Positions 1 to 7,476 of a stretch of DNA of 15,259 nt are shown piece after piece. The translations under genes were made by a program, and so were the position numbers. Source of the stretch: AP-16 sp036395835 (lineage in GTDB: Bacteria; Pseudomonadota; Alphaproteobacteria; Rhizobiales; Xanthobacteraceae); contig DASWCW010000235.1 of the NCBI GenBank assembly GCA_036395835.1, positions 1 through 15,259 on the forward strand. Direction: 5' to 3'. The number at the start of each line of letters is the position of its first letter. The first letter of the stretch is position 1. The notes beneath the pieces are model-generated. The model ran no database searches. It saw nothing but the letters and a program-made list of their open reading frames with translations, and was not told the origin of the DNA.

Positions 1-608
1 GCGAGCTCGAGCGTTGCGATCTTGCCGATGACCACCCGCTGGCCGTTCTTCTCCTCCACCGTCTGATCGATGGCGAGTACACGCACGTTGGTCAGGATGG
101 TCTCGCTGTGAAATGTATCCTCGCCGGCAGATTTTTCCAAACGCGTGAGAATGAGGTCGACGTGATCATTGGGCAGGATGAAGCCTCCCACGCCGGCCTC
201 AGGCAAAATGTCGGTGGAGATGGCGCGCATTCCCGGTCTGATCAGCGCCGCCATATAGCCGGAGCCGTCCGCCCGGATCAGCTTGGCCTTGAGGATCGGC
301 TCGCCGCTGATGAAGCCCGCGCGCGTGATGGAGCCGGCGATCTGATTGACGGCGCCGGGATTCTCGGTCTGCCGGAAATATTCGGAGCTCGCAGCGGCTA
401 TCGGCCAGGGCTGCCATTGCACTTGCTCTGGAGTCAACCGGCGCCCGGTTTCGATGTCGGTCCGGGCCACGAGAATATCGATCATAGCGACCTGGGGCGG
501 GGGCGCAGAGGCTGGCGCCGCAGGTTGCTCGGATCGCGTGACCAGCAGGGCGGCAACTCCGCCGGCACTCAACGCCAACACCAGCACCGCGATTTGCGCG
601 CGTCTCAT
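1..608 (-). CDS. cpaB: Flp/Tad pilus assembly protein CpaB (RcpC), 5' part
   Basis: The reverse strand is open from an ATG at 608 to the window edge (202 codons). A purine-rich GAGAGA lies just before the ATG. Residues 5-23 form a hydrophobic anchor (AQIAVLVLALSAGGVAALLV). A SAF-type domain follows, beginning DILVARTDIETGRRLTPEQV, and then the typical CpaB segment VGGFILPNDHVDLILTR. CpaB proteins are inner-membrane/periplasmic parts of the Tad secretion machine that assembles Flp pili and usually have about 260-300 residues, so roughly the last quarter is missing here only because the window ends. Family assignment rests on domain order and these motifs. The downstream tad genes (cpaC, cpaE, cpaF) should lie beyond base 1. 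Confidence 0.88.
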   Translation of the reverse strand, partial: MRRAQIAVLVLALSAGGVAALLVTRSEQPAAPASAPPPQVAMIDILVARTDIETGRRLTPEQVQWQPWPIAAASSEYFRQTENPGAVNQIAGSITRAGFISGEPILKAKLIRADGSGYMAALIRPGMRAISTDILPEAGVGGFILPNDHVDLILTRLEKSAGEDTFHSETILTNVRVLAIDQTVEEKNGQRVVIGKIATLEL

Positions 609-1001
609 TCTCTCTATTCCGGTCGGTACGCTGCGGAGTCAATCAAACAAAGGTCAATGTACGGTTAAGAAATAATCCGATCTTCGCTCCGGGGACTCGC
701 TCCCAGGCGCCTGACTCCGTGGATGTCACCCATAATGCAGGGGATCGGCGGATTTGAGGTTCGACCAGCTCGAAGCTCTTCGTGGTTAAAGACCCGGCGA
801 CGCCACTAAGAAATCCAACGTTTGGTATGTCGCGCCAAGGAAGATACTCGTTTCAAATCCGGTATTTGCTTGGAGGTTCGTCATCTCGAGCTACAGCTGC
901 GGACTGGAATTGAGCCCGCGTTAATCCTAATTGAATTCCTTTTCTGAAATCGTGAGTTTAACAAGGCAAAATCCACGGCAATTACGTACTACACACCCAT
1001 C
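609..1001. other. Gene-free stretch between cpaB and the ATP-grasp relic
   Basis: About 390 bases with no convincing coding sequence, tRNA or strong hairpin. Its base composition is visibly less GC-rich than the flanks, which fits non-coding or decayed DNA. The cpaB upstream signals lie at its left end. Confidence 0.5.
654..668 (-). promoter_or_regulatory. CtrA-like site upstream of cpaB
   Basis: On the reverse strand this reads TTAACCGTACATTGA, that is TTAA-N7-TTGA, one base off the alphaproteobacterial CtrA consensus TTAA-N7-TTAA. It lies 46 bases upstream of the cpaB start. CtrA controls pilus genes in Caulobacter. A role here is inferred from motif and position only. Confidence 0.3.
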
Positions 1002-1430
1002 ATGAAATTCCCAAAATCGGTCCTTCCTACTCGCCGTCGGCACAGCGATGCTCCCGGCGCATTGATCCTCGGCGGCTCACGCGGCAGGCTCGCGGTCGCC
1101 CACAGCCTCGGCCGGCAGAATATTCCAGTTTGGTTTCGTGATCACCCGATCGTCCAATACTCACGATTTTGTCAGCCGCAGCATCCGTTGGAATGGCTCG
1201 AACGACAAAGCCGCCGTCGATCATCTGTTAGGCCTCGCCAAGGATCACCGTCTCAACGGATGGTACTGATTCCCTGCGGCGATCAAGAGATGCGTCTGGT
1301 GTCGCAAAATCACAGCGAACTCTGCTCTGAATTCCGCATCGCGACACCACCTTGGGACATCATCCAATGGGCTTATGATAAGCGATTGACGTACGACCGC
1401 GCCGAATCCGCCGGAATCCACCTCGAAGCC
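1002..1430 (+). pseudogene. Broken remnant of an ATP-grasp enzyme (N-terminal part)
   Basis: The ORF opens with ALILGGSRGRLAVAHSLGRQ, the usual N-terminal nucleotide-fold start of ATP-grasp carboxylate-amine ligase-like proteins, followed by IPVWFRDHPIVQYSRF. Protein-like sequence then moves to the next frame (VSRSIRWNGSNDKAAVDHLL, then LAKDHRLNGW) between about 1168 and 1263. It returns to the first frame for VLIPCGDQEMRLVSQNHSEL and RLTYDRAESAGIHL. This needs one extra T in the T-run at 1167-1170 and one missing G near 1263. Similarity stops about 1425, before the ATP-binding core, where the opposing Rieske gene begins. The continuous 184-residue ORF is therefore a patchwork. Real decay is likely, since the 3' part is also missing. 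Local sequence error could explain the indels but not the truncation. Confidence 0.6.
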
Positions 1431-1450
1431 TCCACCCACCGCAAGCCTCC

Positions 1451-1864
1451 TTACGCTTCCACCACCACGTATTCTTGCTCGACGGTGACTGCGAAGGTCT
1501 CGGCCCGATACGGGCCCTCGACCAAGCTGCGGCCGGGTTCGATCCCCACATCGTAGGTTTTGGTCCGAATCCGCGCCGGATCGCACCAGGATTTTCCGGT
1601 GCGCACGTCGAATTCCCAACCGTGCCAGGGACAGCGCAGGATCTCGCCCTCACGACTGTAGCGATAGTGGCCGGGCTCGCTCGATTCGACTAGCCCGATC
1701 AATCGCCCTTCGCACAGATTGCCGCCCTGGTGCGGGCAGCGGTTCAAGAGCGCGAAAAATTCGCCTCCGATGTTGAAAATCACGATGGCGCGGCCGTCGA
1801 CATTGACCAGCTTGCGGCTACCGGGCGGTAGTTCCCGCGCCGGCGCGACCACGTGCTTGCTCAT
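1451..1864 (-). CDS. Rieske [2Fe-2S] ferredoxin-like protein
   Basis: This is a 137-residue protein with both Rieske cluster motifs: C43-P-H45 (in NRCPHQGGNLCEG) and C78-P-W-H81 (in LRCPWHGWEF). It is a single Rieske domain with no attached oxygenase catalytic domain, so it is a small soluble electron carrier or a ferredoxin component. The ATG at 1864 is chosen because it overlaps the TGA of the upstream amidohydrolase as ATGA. It is the third gene of a minus-strand operon and is probably translationally coupled. A longer upstream ORF in this frame is only the shadow of the amidohydrolase. Family certain; electron partner unknown. Confidence 0.92.
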   Translation of the reverse strand: MSKHVVAPARELPPGSRKLVNVDGRAIVIFNIGGEFFALLNRCPHQGGNLCEGRLIGLVESSEPGHYRYSREGEILRCPWHGWEFDVRTGKSWCDPARIRTKTYDVGIEPGRSLVEGPYRAETFAVTVEQEYVVVEA

Positions 1865-2967
1865 CCAGCGAGCCCGTACACAGCCTTGGCGTTGTCGAGA
1901 AACACCTTGCGGCGCTGGTCGTCGGTGAACGGCAGCGGCAAGGCGCGTGCCGGATCGTCGAAATCCCAATGCGGGTAGTCGGTCGCGAACAGGAGCCGGT
2001 CCCAGCCGATCCATTCGATAATATCGAGCAAGTGCCTGCGCGGCTCCGGCTCCTCGACCGGCTGCGTGGTGATCCACACGTGCTCGCGGATGTATTCCGA
2101 CGGCGGGCGTCGGAGATGCGGCGTCTCGTCCCGCAACCGGTTCCAGATCTTGTCGAGCCGCCATTTCAGCGCCGGCAGCCAGGCGAAGCCGGCTTCGATC
2201 AGCACCAGCTTCAACCTTGGAAATTGCTCGAACACGCCTTCGATCACCATGCTGGTCAGCAGCGACTGGCAGCACTGCGAATGCCCGACCATCTCCTCGA
2301 TGTAATAGGAGGGCCAGCCGCCGCCGGTCACCGGATAGCCGCCGTAGCCGAATGCATGCACGCCCACGGGCAAGTTCGCGCGCTCGGCCGCCGCGTAGAT
2401 CGGCCAGTAGCGGCGCTGGCCGAGCGGTTCCGCCGTGCGGCTGAGCAGCAGCACCTGGGCGAAATTGGGATCGCCGGCACGCTGCTCGATCTCGGCTGCG
2501 GCGCCGGGTCCGTCCTCGTAGTGCACGAGCACCGAGGCCTTGAGCCGCGGCTCCTTGCTGGTCCATTCCGCGACCTGCCAGTCGTTCACGGCACGGCAAT
2601 AGGCCTGGGCGAAGTCGCCGTTCTGCAGCCCCTGCCCGCTCCGCAACGGGTTCAAGATCCCCAGCGCGACGTGATTGGGGTCTAGGTGCTGTTTGCGCAT
2701 GAATTCGAGATCGCTGCCGGGCTTGCCGCCGCTCGGCGGAAATGCATCACGGCGCGAGGCCTCGGGTTGCCCCTTTGGATAGGCCGGCCCGCTCTCGTAT
2801 CCCTGCCGCGTGCGCAAGCCATAGGTCTCGAGATGCCGCTGCCAGCGGCTCTCCAGGAACGGATAGAGCTCCTTGGGCGATTTCGGATACGGATGGATGT
2901 CGCAATCGGCGATTGCCTGCGCGACGGCCTGCTGGCCGGCTTTGCGAACGGCGACTTGGACGTTCAT
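1861..2967 (-). CDS. Amidohydrolase family protein (Amidohydrolase_2, ACMSD-like)
   Basis: A 368-residue protein of the metal-dependent Amidohydrolase_2 (PF04909) family, which holds decarboxylases and hydrolases of aromatic and heterocyclic acids. Visible motifs are D23-I-H25-P near the N-terminus (metal ligands), LPVGVHAFGYGG (a central His ligand), FPRLKLVLIEAG on a barrel strand, and LLFATDYPHWDFDDP near the C-terminus (Asp ligand). The first motif is DxH rather than the common HxH. The start at 2967 has AGGAGG eight bases upstream and forms an ATGA overlap with the preceding amidohydrolase; the stop overlaps the Rieske gene in the same way. It is a paralogue of its upstream neighbour, so the two may act on one pathway or form a hetero-oligomer. 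Substrate not deducible. Confidence 0.9.
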   Translation of the reverse strand: MNVQVAVRKAGQQAVAQAIADCDIHPYPKSPKELYPFLESRWQRHLETYGLRTRQGYESGPAYPKGQPEASRRDAFPPSGGKPGSDLEFMRKQHLDPNHVALGILNPLRSGQGLQNGDFAQAYCRAVNDWQVAEWTSKEPRLKASVLVHYEDGPGAAAEIEQRAGDPNFAQVLLLSRTAEPLGQRRYWPIYAAAERANLPVGVHAFGYGGYPVTGGGWPSYYIEEMVGHSQCCQSLLTSMVIEGVFEQFPRLKLVLIEAGFAWLPALKWRLDKIWNRLRDETPHLRRPPSEYIREHVWITTQPVEEPEPRRHLLDIIEWIGWDRLLFATDYPHWDFDDPARALPLPFTDDQRRKVFLDNAKAVYGLAG

Positions 2968-4028
2968 CGCACCGCCTCCTCGAGCCGCGGATAGGTCTGC
3001 TGCGGGTTTTCTATCATGATTTTGCGCACCAAGTCGCCCGGCAATGCCTCCGGGAGCGCTGCATCGCCGTCGAACTGCCAGTGCGGATAGTCGGTCGAGA
3101 ACAACAGCAGCTCGTCGCAGCCGATGTGGTCGAGAATCCGCGCGAACGCATTTCCGGGCGGAGCGTCGATCGGCTGCAGCGTGAACCGCACGTTGCGGCG
3201 CACGATCTCGATCGGCGAGACGTCGGTCCAGGGTATCTCGGTGCGCAGTCCGCGCCAATATTTGGTCAGCCGCCACAGATAGGCAGGCAGCCAGGTAATG
3301 CCGGATTCGGCGAGAACCACGTGCAGGTTCGGGAATTTGCTGAATACGCCCTCGCAGATGAGACTGGTGAGCTGCGTCTGGAACGCGACCGCCTGCGCCG
3401 CATAATCTTCGGTCAAATAGGACGGCCAGCCGACCGAGGTCACCGGATGGCGGTAGGCGCTGCCGGCATGGATGCAGATCGGCAGCGCGTGCCGTTCCGC
3501 CGCCGCATAGACCGGCCAAAAGGCGCGCTTGCCGAGCGGCACTTCTCCCATCGCCGGCACGAGCACCTGCACGAACCGCCGGTCGGCCGCGCGGCGCTCG
3601 ATCTCGTCGACCGCCATTTCGGGATTCTGCAGCGGCACCACGATCGAAGAGCGCAGCCGCGGCTCGCGATCGAGCCATTCCCGCGCGATCCAGTCGTTGA
3701 GCGCCCGCGCGAAGGCCGCCGCCAAGTCCTCGCTGAACAACAGATGCACGCCGTAGAGGCAATTGCAGATCGCGACGCTGGTGCCGAAGCGGGAGAGCGC
3801 CTGGCTGCGGATGGATTCGAGATCGGATCCGGGCCTGGCGTTGCCGGTGCGCCAATCCGGCCGCGCGCTGATCGGCGCATGCTGCGGATAGGCGATCGAA
3901 TGGAGCTCATGCACGCCGCGTTGCACGACGGTCTCGCGCCAGTGACCGCTGAGATACGGCAGCAGCGCATCCATTGCCGGCACGGCCGGATGGATATCAC
4001 AATCGATGCCGCCACGCTCCACGCTCAT
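2964..4028 (-). CDS. Amidohydrolase family protein (paralogue, first gene of operon)
   Basis: A 354-residue Amidohydrolase_2 protein with the same layout as the next gene: D11-I-H13-P at the N-terminus, LPICIHAGSAYRHP in the middle, FPNLHVVLAESGITWLPA, and LLFSTDYPHWQFDGD near the end. The ATG at 4028 is preferred because GGAAAG stands six bases upstream and the family motif DxDIHP starts nine residues in. A longer ORF starting at 4163 has no family sequence before this point. First gene of a three-gene operon (two amidohydrolases and a Rieske ferredoxin) joined by four-base overlaps. Expected to be cytosolic, since no signal peptide is visible. Confidence 0.9.
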   Translation of the reverse strand: MSVERGGIDCDIHPAVPAMDALLPYLSGHWRETVVQRGVHELHSIAYPQHAPISARPDWRTGNARPGSDLESIRSQALSRFGTSVAICNCLYGVHLLFSEDLAAAFARALNDWIAREWLDREPRLRSSIVVPLQNPEMAVDEIERRAADRRFVQVLVPAMGEVPLGKRAFWPVYAAAERHALPICIHAGSAYRHPVTSVGWPSYLTEDYAAQAVAFQTQLTSLICEGVFSKFPNLHVVLAESGITWLPAYLWRLTKYWRGLRTEIPWTDVSPIEIVRRNVRFTLQPIDAPPGNAFARILDHIGCDELLLFSTDYPHWQFDGDAALPEALPGDLVRKIMIENPQQTYPRLEEAVR

Positions 4029-4101
4029 CGACTTTCCGATTGCCAAACCGCGCTGAGGTAGGGGTCCCAACGGCCCACAATGCAAATTCCTCGCCTTCGT
4101 A

Positions 4102-4130
4102 GTAATATAGTCCCGGCGAAATAGTTTCAA
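4102..4130 (-). promoter_or_regulatory. Candidate promoter of the amidohydrolase-Rieske operon
   Basis: On the reverse strand TTGAAA (4125-4130) is separated by 17 bases from TATTAC (4102-4107), a reasonable sigma-70 match. Transcription would start near 4095, leaving a leader of about 67 bases before the ATG at 4028. Confidence 0.4.
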
Positions 4131-4143
4131 AGCATGGGATCGA

Positions 4144-4206
4144 ATGAGGCGATGGGAGTTCATTGGGCTTCTCGGTGCTGCCGCAACGTGGCCGCTCGGC
4201 GCCCAG
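4144..4206 (+). pseudogene. Relic of an ABC-transporter substrate-binding gene (Tat leader only)
   Basis: The first ~20 codons read MRRWEFIGLLGAAATWPLGA. They closely match the twin-arginine leader (MRRREFI-LLGGAAAWPLAARAQ type) that starts many rhizobial ABC substrate-binding proteins. The reading frame then becomes featureless and runs into the 3' end of the opposing beta-propeller gene. No mature-protein sequence is present. The match is recalled from family knowledge and is short, so chance or a different Tat protein remains possible. Confidence 0.45.
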
Positions 4207-4228
4207 CGCCGCAGCCGGGCCAGCTGTG

Positions 4229-5731
4229 TCAGAACCCGAACGCATAGACCCGCCCATCGGCGGCGACATAGAGCCGATCCTCGGCGGCGATCAGCGTCTG
4301 GAACCGGCGAACGCCGGCCATCGCCTCTTGAGACCCGCCGCCGGTGAACAGCGGCTCACCCGTATCGCCCGCAAAGCCGTGAAGCCGGTTGTCGCCTTCG
4401 GCACCGACGATCCATACGATGGAATCGGAGCGCCCGTCGGTGGTGGTGACGATAGGAGCCCCGGCGCCGCGCAGCGCCCCGCACCACGCTGTTGCAATAC
4501 TCGGCGGCGCGCCGGCGCGAATGTTCAACACGGTGAGACCGTTCTCGGTGCCGGGTTTCGGGCAGTGCGCTCCCGCGCCCTGAAATGCGACGAACACGCC
4601 GTCGACCGCCGGATAGGCCGCCGGTGCCGTGCGGATCGCATTCTTGGCGACGATCTCGGCCACGAGGCTGCCGCCGATGCCGCCGAGATCGTTGCGGTCG
4701 AGCAGATAGGCGTGACGGTCCTTGCCGAGCGCGAGGACGATGGCCTGCGTGCCGCTCGCCGCCGGCAGATCGAGCGGGATGGGATTGGTGCCGCCGAGAT
4801 CGGCGTCGGTCTCGTCGAGCTCGCGCCAGTACGGCGGCGCGAAGAAGTCGCGTTTGTCCTGCGATCGCTGCAGATCGGGCGCGAGGCGAAATACCGCCTC
4901 CCCGTCAGCCCAGCTCGTCACGCCAAGCGTGTTGCCGGTCGCCACGAACAGCGATTTCCCGTCGCTGCTGATCCCGCCCGGCGCCCAAATGCCGCCGCCG
5001 CGCCCCCGCGTCGCCCAGCTCGCGATCTTCCGCGGGTCCTTGAGCGAGATGCCCAGTACCAATCCGCGATACTGGCCGCAGTCTCCGAAGTGACCGCCGA
5101 ACGGCAAGTAGAGCGTACCGTCGAGAATGCTCAGTGCGCTGCGTTGGTTCTGGTCACGGGCGTTGAAGCTTTGGCGCCGAGCCTCGAGCGCTTCGGTCAC
5201 GTCAACCGGCCAGCCGGGCAGGACCACGCCGTCTTTTAGCGAGAGCGCAAAGATCCGGTGCCGCGGCCCTGCTGCGCTCTCCACCATGGCGTCGAGGTAG
5301 AGCGCCTCGCCGATCTCGTCGATCACTGGCGTGCCGGTGATCCCCAGCGGGTTGATGTTGCCGCAGCCGAGCGCGGAACGGGCAACCGCCTTGCCGACGG
5401 CGCGCTGCCAAATTTCCTTGCCGCTGGCCGCATCGAGCGCGAACACTTTGTTCTCTTCGGTCGCGACCAGCAGCATGCCGGAACTCGCACCAGGCACACG
5501 CCAGTAGAGCGGCTGGGCGTAGACGTGCCCGGAAACGGAGGCGTGAAATCCGCGGTCCAGATGCAGGGAGCGCGCCTTCTCCCGAGTGAGCCCCGGGACG
5601 ACAAAATTGCCGCTGCGATCGGCTCGGCCGTGGTACGTCGGGACCGCCGCCTGCTGGGCCGCCGCCCCATGCACGGGCCAGCACGTTGCGGGGATCGAGG
5701 TCGCGAGCAGCAGGGCATAGAAACGCTTCAT
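4229..5731 (-). CDS. Secreted PQQ-binding-like beta-propeller protein
   Basis: A 500-residue protein with a clear Sec signal peptide (MKRFYALLLATSIPATCWPV, then HGAAAQQ), so periplasmic or exported. The body is a chain of beta-propeller blades with the PQQ-repeat pattern, for example VFALDAASGKEIWQ, ITGTPVIDEIGEALYLDA, GGGIWAPGGISSDGKSLFVA and LIAAEDRLYVAADGRVYAFG. Several cysteines (for example LGCGNI and FGDCGQ) could form disulfides. The ATG at 5731 has GAGGG about nine bases upstream. ATG 5746 and TTG 5800 are in frame but lack a ribosome site. No dehydrogenase catalytic motif was recognised, so it is more likely a structural or binding propeller (BamB- or quinoprotein-like) than a proven quinoprotein enzyme. 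Transcribed divergently from the carboxypeptidase gene. Confidence 0.8.
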   Translation of the reverse strand: MKRFYALLLATSIPATCWPVHGAAAQQAAVPTYHGRADRSGNFVVPGLTREKARSLHLDRGFHASVSGHVYAQPLYWRVPGASSGMLLVATEENKVFALDAASGKEIWQRAVGKAVARSALGCGNINPLGITGTPVIDEIGEALYLDAMVESAAGPRHRIFALSLKDGVVLPGWPVDVTEALEARRQSFNARDQNQRSALSILDGTLYLPFGGHFGDCGQYRGLVLGISLKDPRKIASWATRGRGGGIWAPGGISSDGKSLFVATGNTLGVTSWADGEAVFRLAPDLQRSQDKRDFFAPPYWRELDETDADLGGTNPIPLDLPAASGTQAIVLALGKDRHAYLLDRNDLGGIGGSLVAEIVAKNAIRTAPAAYPAVDGVFVAFQGAGAHCPKPGTENGLTVLNIRAGAPPSIATAWCGALRGAGAPIVTTTDGRSDSIVWIVGAEGDNRLHGFAGDTGEPLFTGGGSQEAMAGVRRFQTLIAAEDRLYVAADGRVYAFGF

Positions 5732-5899
5732 CGAAAACGCCCTCATGTGCGGCGAATCACGTTTCGACATCGGCGGCCCCAGCACGAGTCGCTGTGGCAA
5801 CCGGTGACCCGAGCGATGGTTTCGTGCCTCCGCCCGTCCGCTGTTTCCCTGGGGTACGCCCGGTTTCCGGTTGAAAATTCATCTTGTAGAAGCCAGAGA

Positions 5900-5929
5900 C
5901 TTGGCAGCACCCCGAAAAATCGTCTATGT
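5900..5929 (+). promoter_or_regulatory. Promoter of the D-Ala-D-Ala carboxypeptidase gene
   Basis: CTTGGCA (5900-5906) and CTATGT (5924-5929) are separated by 17 bases. This is a close match to the alphaproteobacterial housekeeping pattern CTTGAC-N17-CTATAT. Transcription would start near 5936, 18 bases before the ATG at 5954. Confidence 0.5.
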
Positions 5930-5953
5930 CATTCAAGTGCCTGGGGGAAGGCG

Positions 5954-7087
5954 ATGCGTGGCGGAGCGATGGGGCGGCAAACAAGTTCGGCAGGGCGGAC
6001 CCTTGCGGCTGGCCGAGGCTGGCGTGTTTTTCATACTACGGGTGCGCTCATTCTGACAGCAACCCTCGCGGTGCCGGTGCAAAGCGATGCCGCCGCCAAA
6101 GCCGGCTCTCCAATCCAGGCCGAGCATCGTAAACAGGCCAAATCCAAGCACAGCGTCCACCATCACCATCACCGTTTCCTGCACGGGCCCGATTACCAGC
6201 CGCCCTATGCGGATATTGTGGTCGACGACAATTCCGGCGAAGTGCTGCACGAGACCAATCCGGATAGCCCGCGGCATCCAGCGTCACTAACCAAGATCAT
6301 GACGCTCTACCTACTGTTTGAGCAGCTGCAGGCCAAGAAGCTCGGCCTGGATTCTCGCCTCCAGGTTTCCCCCCATGCGTCGGCGCAGGCGCCGACCAAG
6401 CTTGGCCTCAAGCCCAGTGACACAATCAGGGTCGAGGACGCGATCAAGGGCATCGTGACCCGCTCGGCTAACGACGCCGCGGTCGTCATCGCCGAAGCGA
6501 TCGCCGGCAGCGAGCGTGAATTCGCAGCGCTGATGACGCGCAAGGCGCAAACTCTCGGCATGACCAACACGGTCTACGTCAATGCCTCGGGTCTACCGGC
6601 CGATGCCCAGATCACCACCGCGCGCGAGCAGGCCGTGCTCGGCCGCACCATTCAGGAGCGCTTTCCCGAATATTACCGCTATTTCGCTCTCCCGAGCTTC
6701 CAATACCGCGGCATGTCGATCAGCAATCACAATGCGCTGCTGCGGCAAATGGAGGGCGTCGACGGCATCAAGACCGGCTATACGGAGGCCTCGGGCTATA
6801 ACCTGGTTTCATCTGTGCGCCGTGAAGGCCGGCATCTGGTTGCCGTCGTCCTCGGGGGACGCTCGAGCGGCGCACGCGATTCCCGCATGCGTCAGCTGAT
6901 CCAAGATTATATACGCCGTGCCTCCGCGATCCGAACGGCGCCCTCGATCATTGAGGCCACCGAATCCGCGGGCGACGTACCGAGCAAGACCGCGCTGCCC
7001 CTGCCCTCCTTGGACAACGAGCCGTCGCCGAACGCGATTCCGGCAACGGCAGAACCCGCTGCGGTTTCGCTCGAACACACACCTTAA
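5954..7087 (+). CDS. D-alanyl-D-alanine carboxypeptidase (peptidase S11, penicillin-binding)
   Basis: A 377-residue DacA/DacC-like enzyme that trims the terminal D-Ala from peptidoglycan stem peptides in the periplasm. All three active-site motifs are present: S111-L-T-K114 (HPASLTKIMTLY), S171-A-N173 (TRSANDAAVV) and K273-T-G (DGIKTGYTEASGYNLVSS). Residues ~20-40 (FHTTGALILTATLAVPV) form the signal segment. An unusual His-rich linker with five consecutive histidines (69-73) precedes the catalytic domain. After the KTG motif there is a Ser/Pro-rich tail rather than an obvious PBP5 C-terminal domain. The ATG at 5954 is chosen because GGGGAAGG lies five bases upstream; an in-frame ATG at 5969 is the alternative. 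The ORF extends far upstream only as antisense of the propeller gene. Confidence 0.93.
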   Translation: MRGGAMGRQTSSAGRTLAAGRGWRVFHTTGALILTATLAVPVQSDAAAKAGSPIQAEHRKQAKSKHSVHHHHHRFLHGPDYQPPYADIVVDDNSGEVLHETNPDSPRHPASLTKIMTLYLLFEQLQAKKLGLDSRLQVSPHASAQAPTKLGLKPSDTIRVEDAIKGIVTRSANDAAVVIAEAIAGSEREFAALMTRKAQTLGMTNTVYVNASGLPADAQITTAREQAVLGRTIQERFPEYYRYFALPSFQYRGMSISNHNALLRQMEGVDGIKTGYTEASGYNLVSSVRREGRHLVAVVLGGRSSGARDSRMRQLIQDYIRRASAIRTAPSIIEATESAGDVPSKTALPLPSLDNEPSPNAIPATAEPAAVSLEHTP

Positions 7088-7094
7088 GCATGCG

Positions 7095-7324
7095 ATGCGG
7101 CCGATTGGCCCTGCGCCCGCCCGCACAATTTCCTCGGCTCAAGGCCGACGGATCGCGCAGGCGCTTACGTGTTTCGCATGGATCGCATTCGCGGCGAACC
7201 CACTTCATCCCGAGGAGCTCAAGCCCAAGCTCGGCACCGCAGCGATTTCGCTGCAGCAATCGCACGAATACCTGCGAAGCCATCCGGCTCCGGATTATTG
7301 GGCCTTGAGCCCCTATTACGGCGC
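7095..7324 (+). pseudogene. 5' fragment of a phytochelatin-synthase-like gene, cut at the element border
   Basis: From the ATG at 7095 the frame encodes a signal-like stretch (AQALTCFAWIAFAA). This is followed by LQQSHEYLRSHPAPDYWALS and PYYGA, which resembles the N-terminus of bacterial phytochelatin-synthase/C39-like peptidases just before their catalytic Cys (typically ...YYxPQQxxxACSxAS). Here the QQ...CS segment never comes. The frame continues to 7475 with unrelated, Arg-rich sequence into the integrase promoter. It starts eight bases after the carboxypeptidase stop, so it was probably co-transcribed. Family call is from memory of the motif (moderate certainty). An integration event near 7324 is the simplest explanation. 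Confidence 0.5.
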
Positions 7325-7383
7325 ACGGCCTGACAGAGCCGGACATCGGGCTACTTTTTTCACGCGCCGGGCCGCGTTTTTCC

Positions 7384-7412
7384 TTGCCAAATCGATGTCT
7401 GTGCCTTTATGT
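7384..7412 (+). promoter_or_regulatory. Candidate integrase promoter
   Basis: TTGCCA (7384-7389), a 17-base spacer and TTATGT (7407-7412) match the sigma-70 pattern. Transcription would start near 7418, about 63 bases before the integrase ATG. The -10 lies within the palindrome at 7408-7422. Confidence 0.4.
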
Positions 7413-7422
7413 CCTGGACATA
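7408..7422. promoter_or_regulatory. Perfect palindrome over the integrase -10 (probable operator)
   Basis: TATGTCC-T-GGACATA, two perfect seven-base arms around one base. It overlaps the candidate -10 and start site, where a bound dimeric repressor would block transcription. Part of the arm (AGGACA) recurs at 7460-7465. Confidence 0.5.
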
Positions 7423-7423
7423 G

Positions 7424-7476
7424 GGTAACGATCGCAGACATGGTGATTCCGTTACCCACAGGACAACTGGGGTAAC
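7424..7476. repeat. Three GGTAAC/GTTACC motifs before the integrase (possible arm-type sites)
   Basis: GGTAAC at 7424-7429, its complement GTTACC at 7451-7456, and GGTAAC again at 7471-7476, the last just before the integrase ATG. Short repeats of this kind next to an integrase with a DUF4102 arm-binding domain could be att arm sites or operators. Binding is inferred. Confidence 0.35.

Noticed and set aside
199..642. 147-residue reverse-strand ORF
   Set aside because: Arg-rich out-of-frame shadow of cpaB; the real frame starts at 608 and has CpaB motifs.
2742..4061. 439-residue forward ORF
   Set aside because: Antisense of the amidohydrolase genes; very rich in Arg/His/Gly with no domain sense.
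4163..5239. 358-residue forward ORF
   Set aside because: Antisense of the propeller gene, whose reading frame has a signal peptide and repeat motifs.
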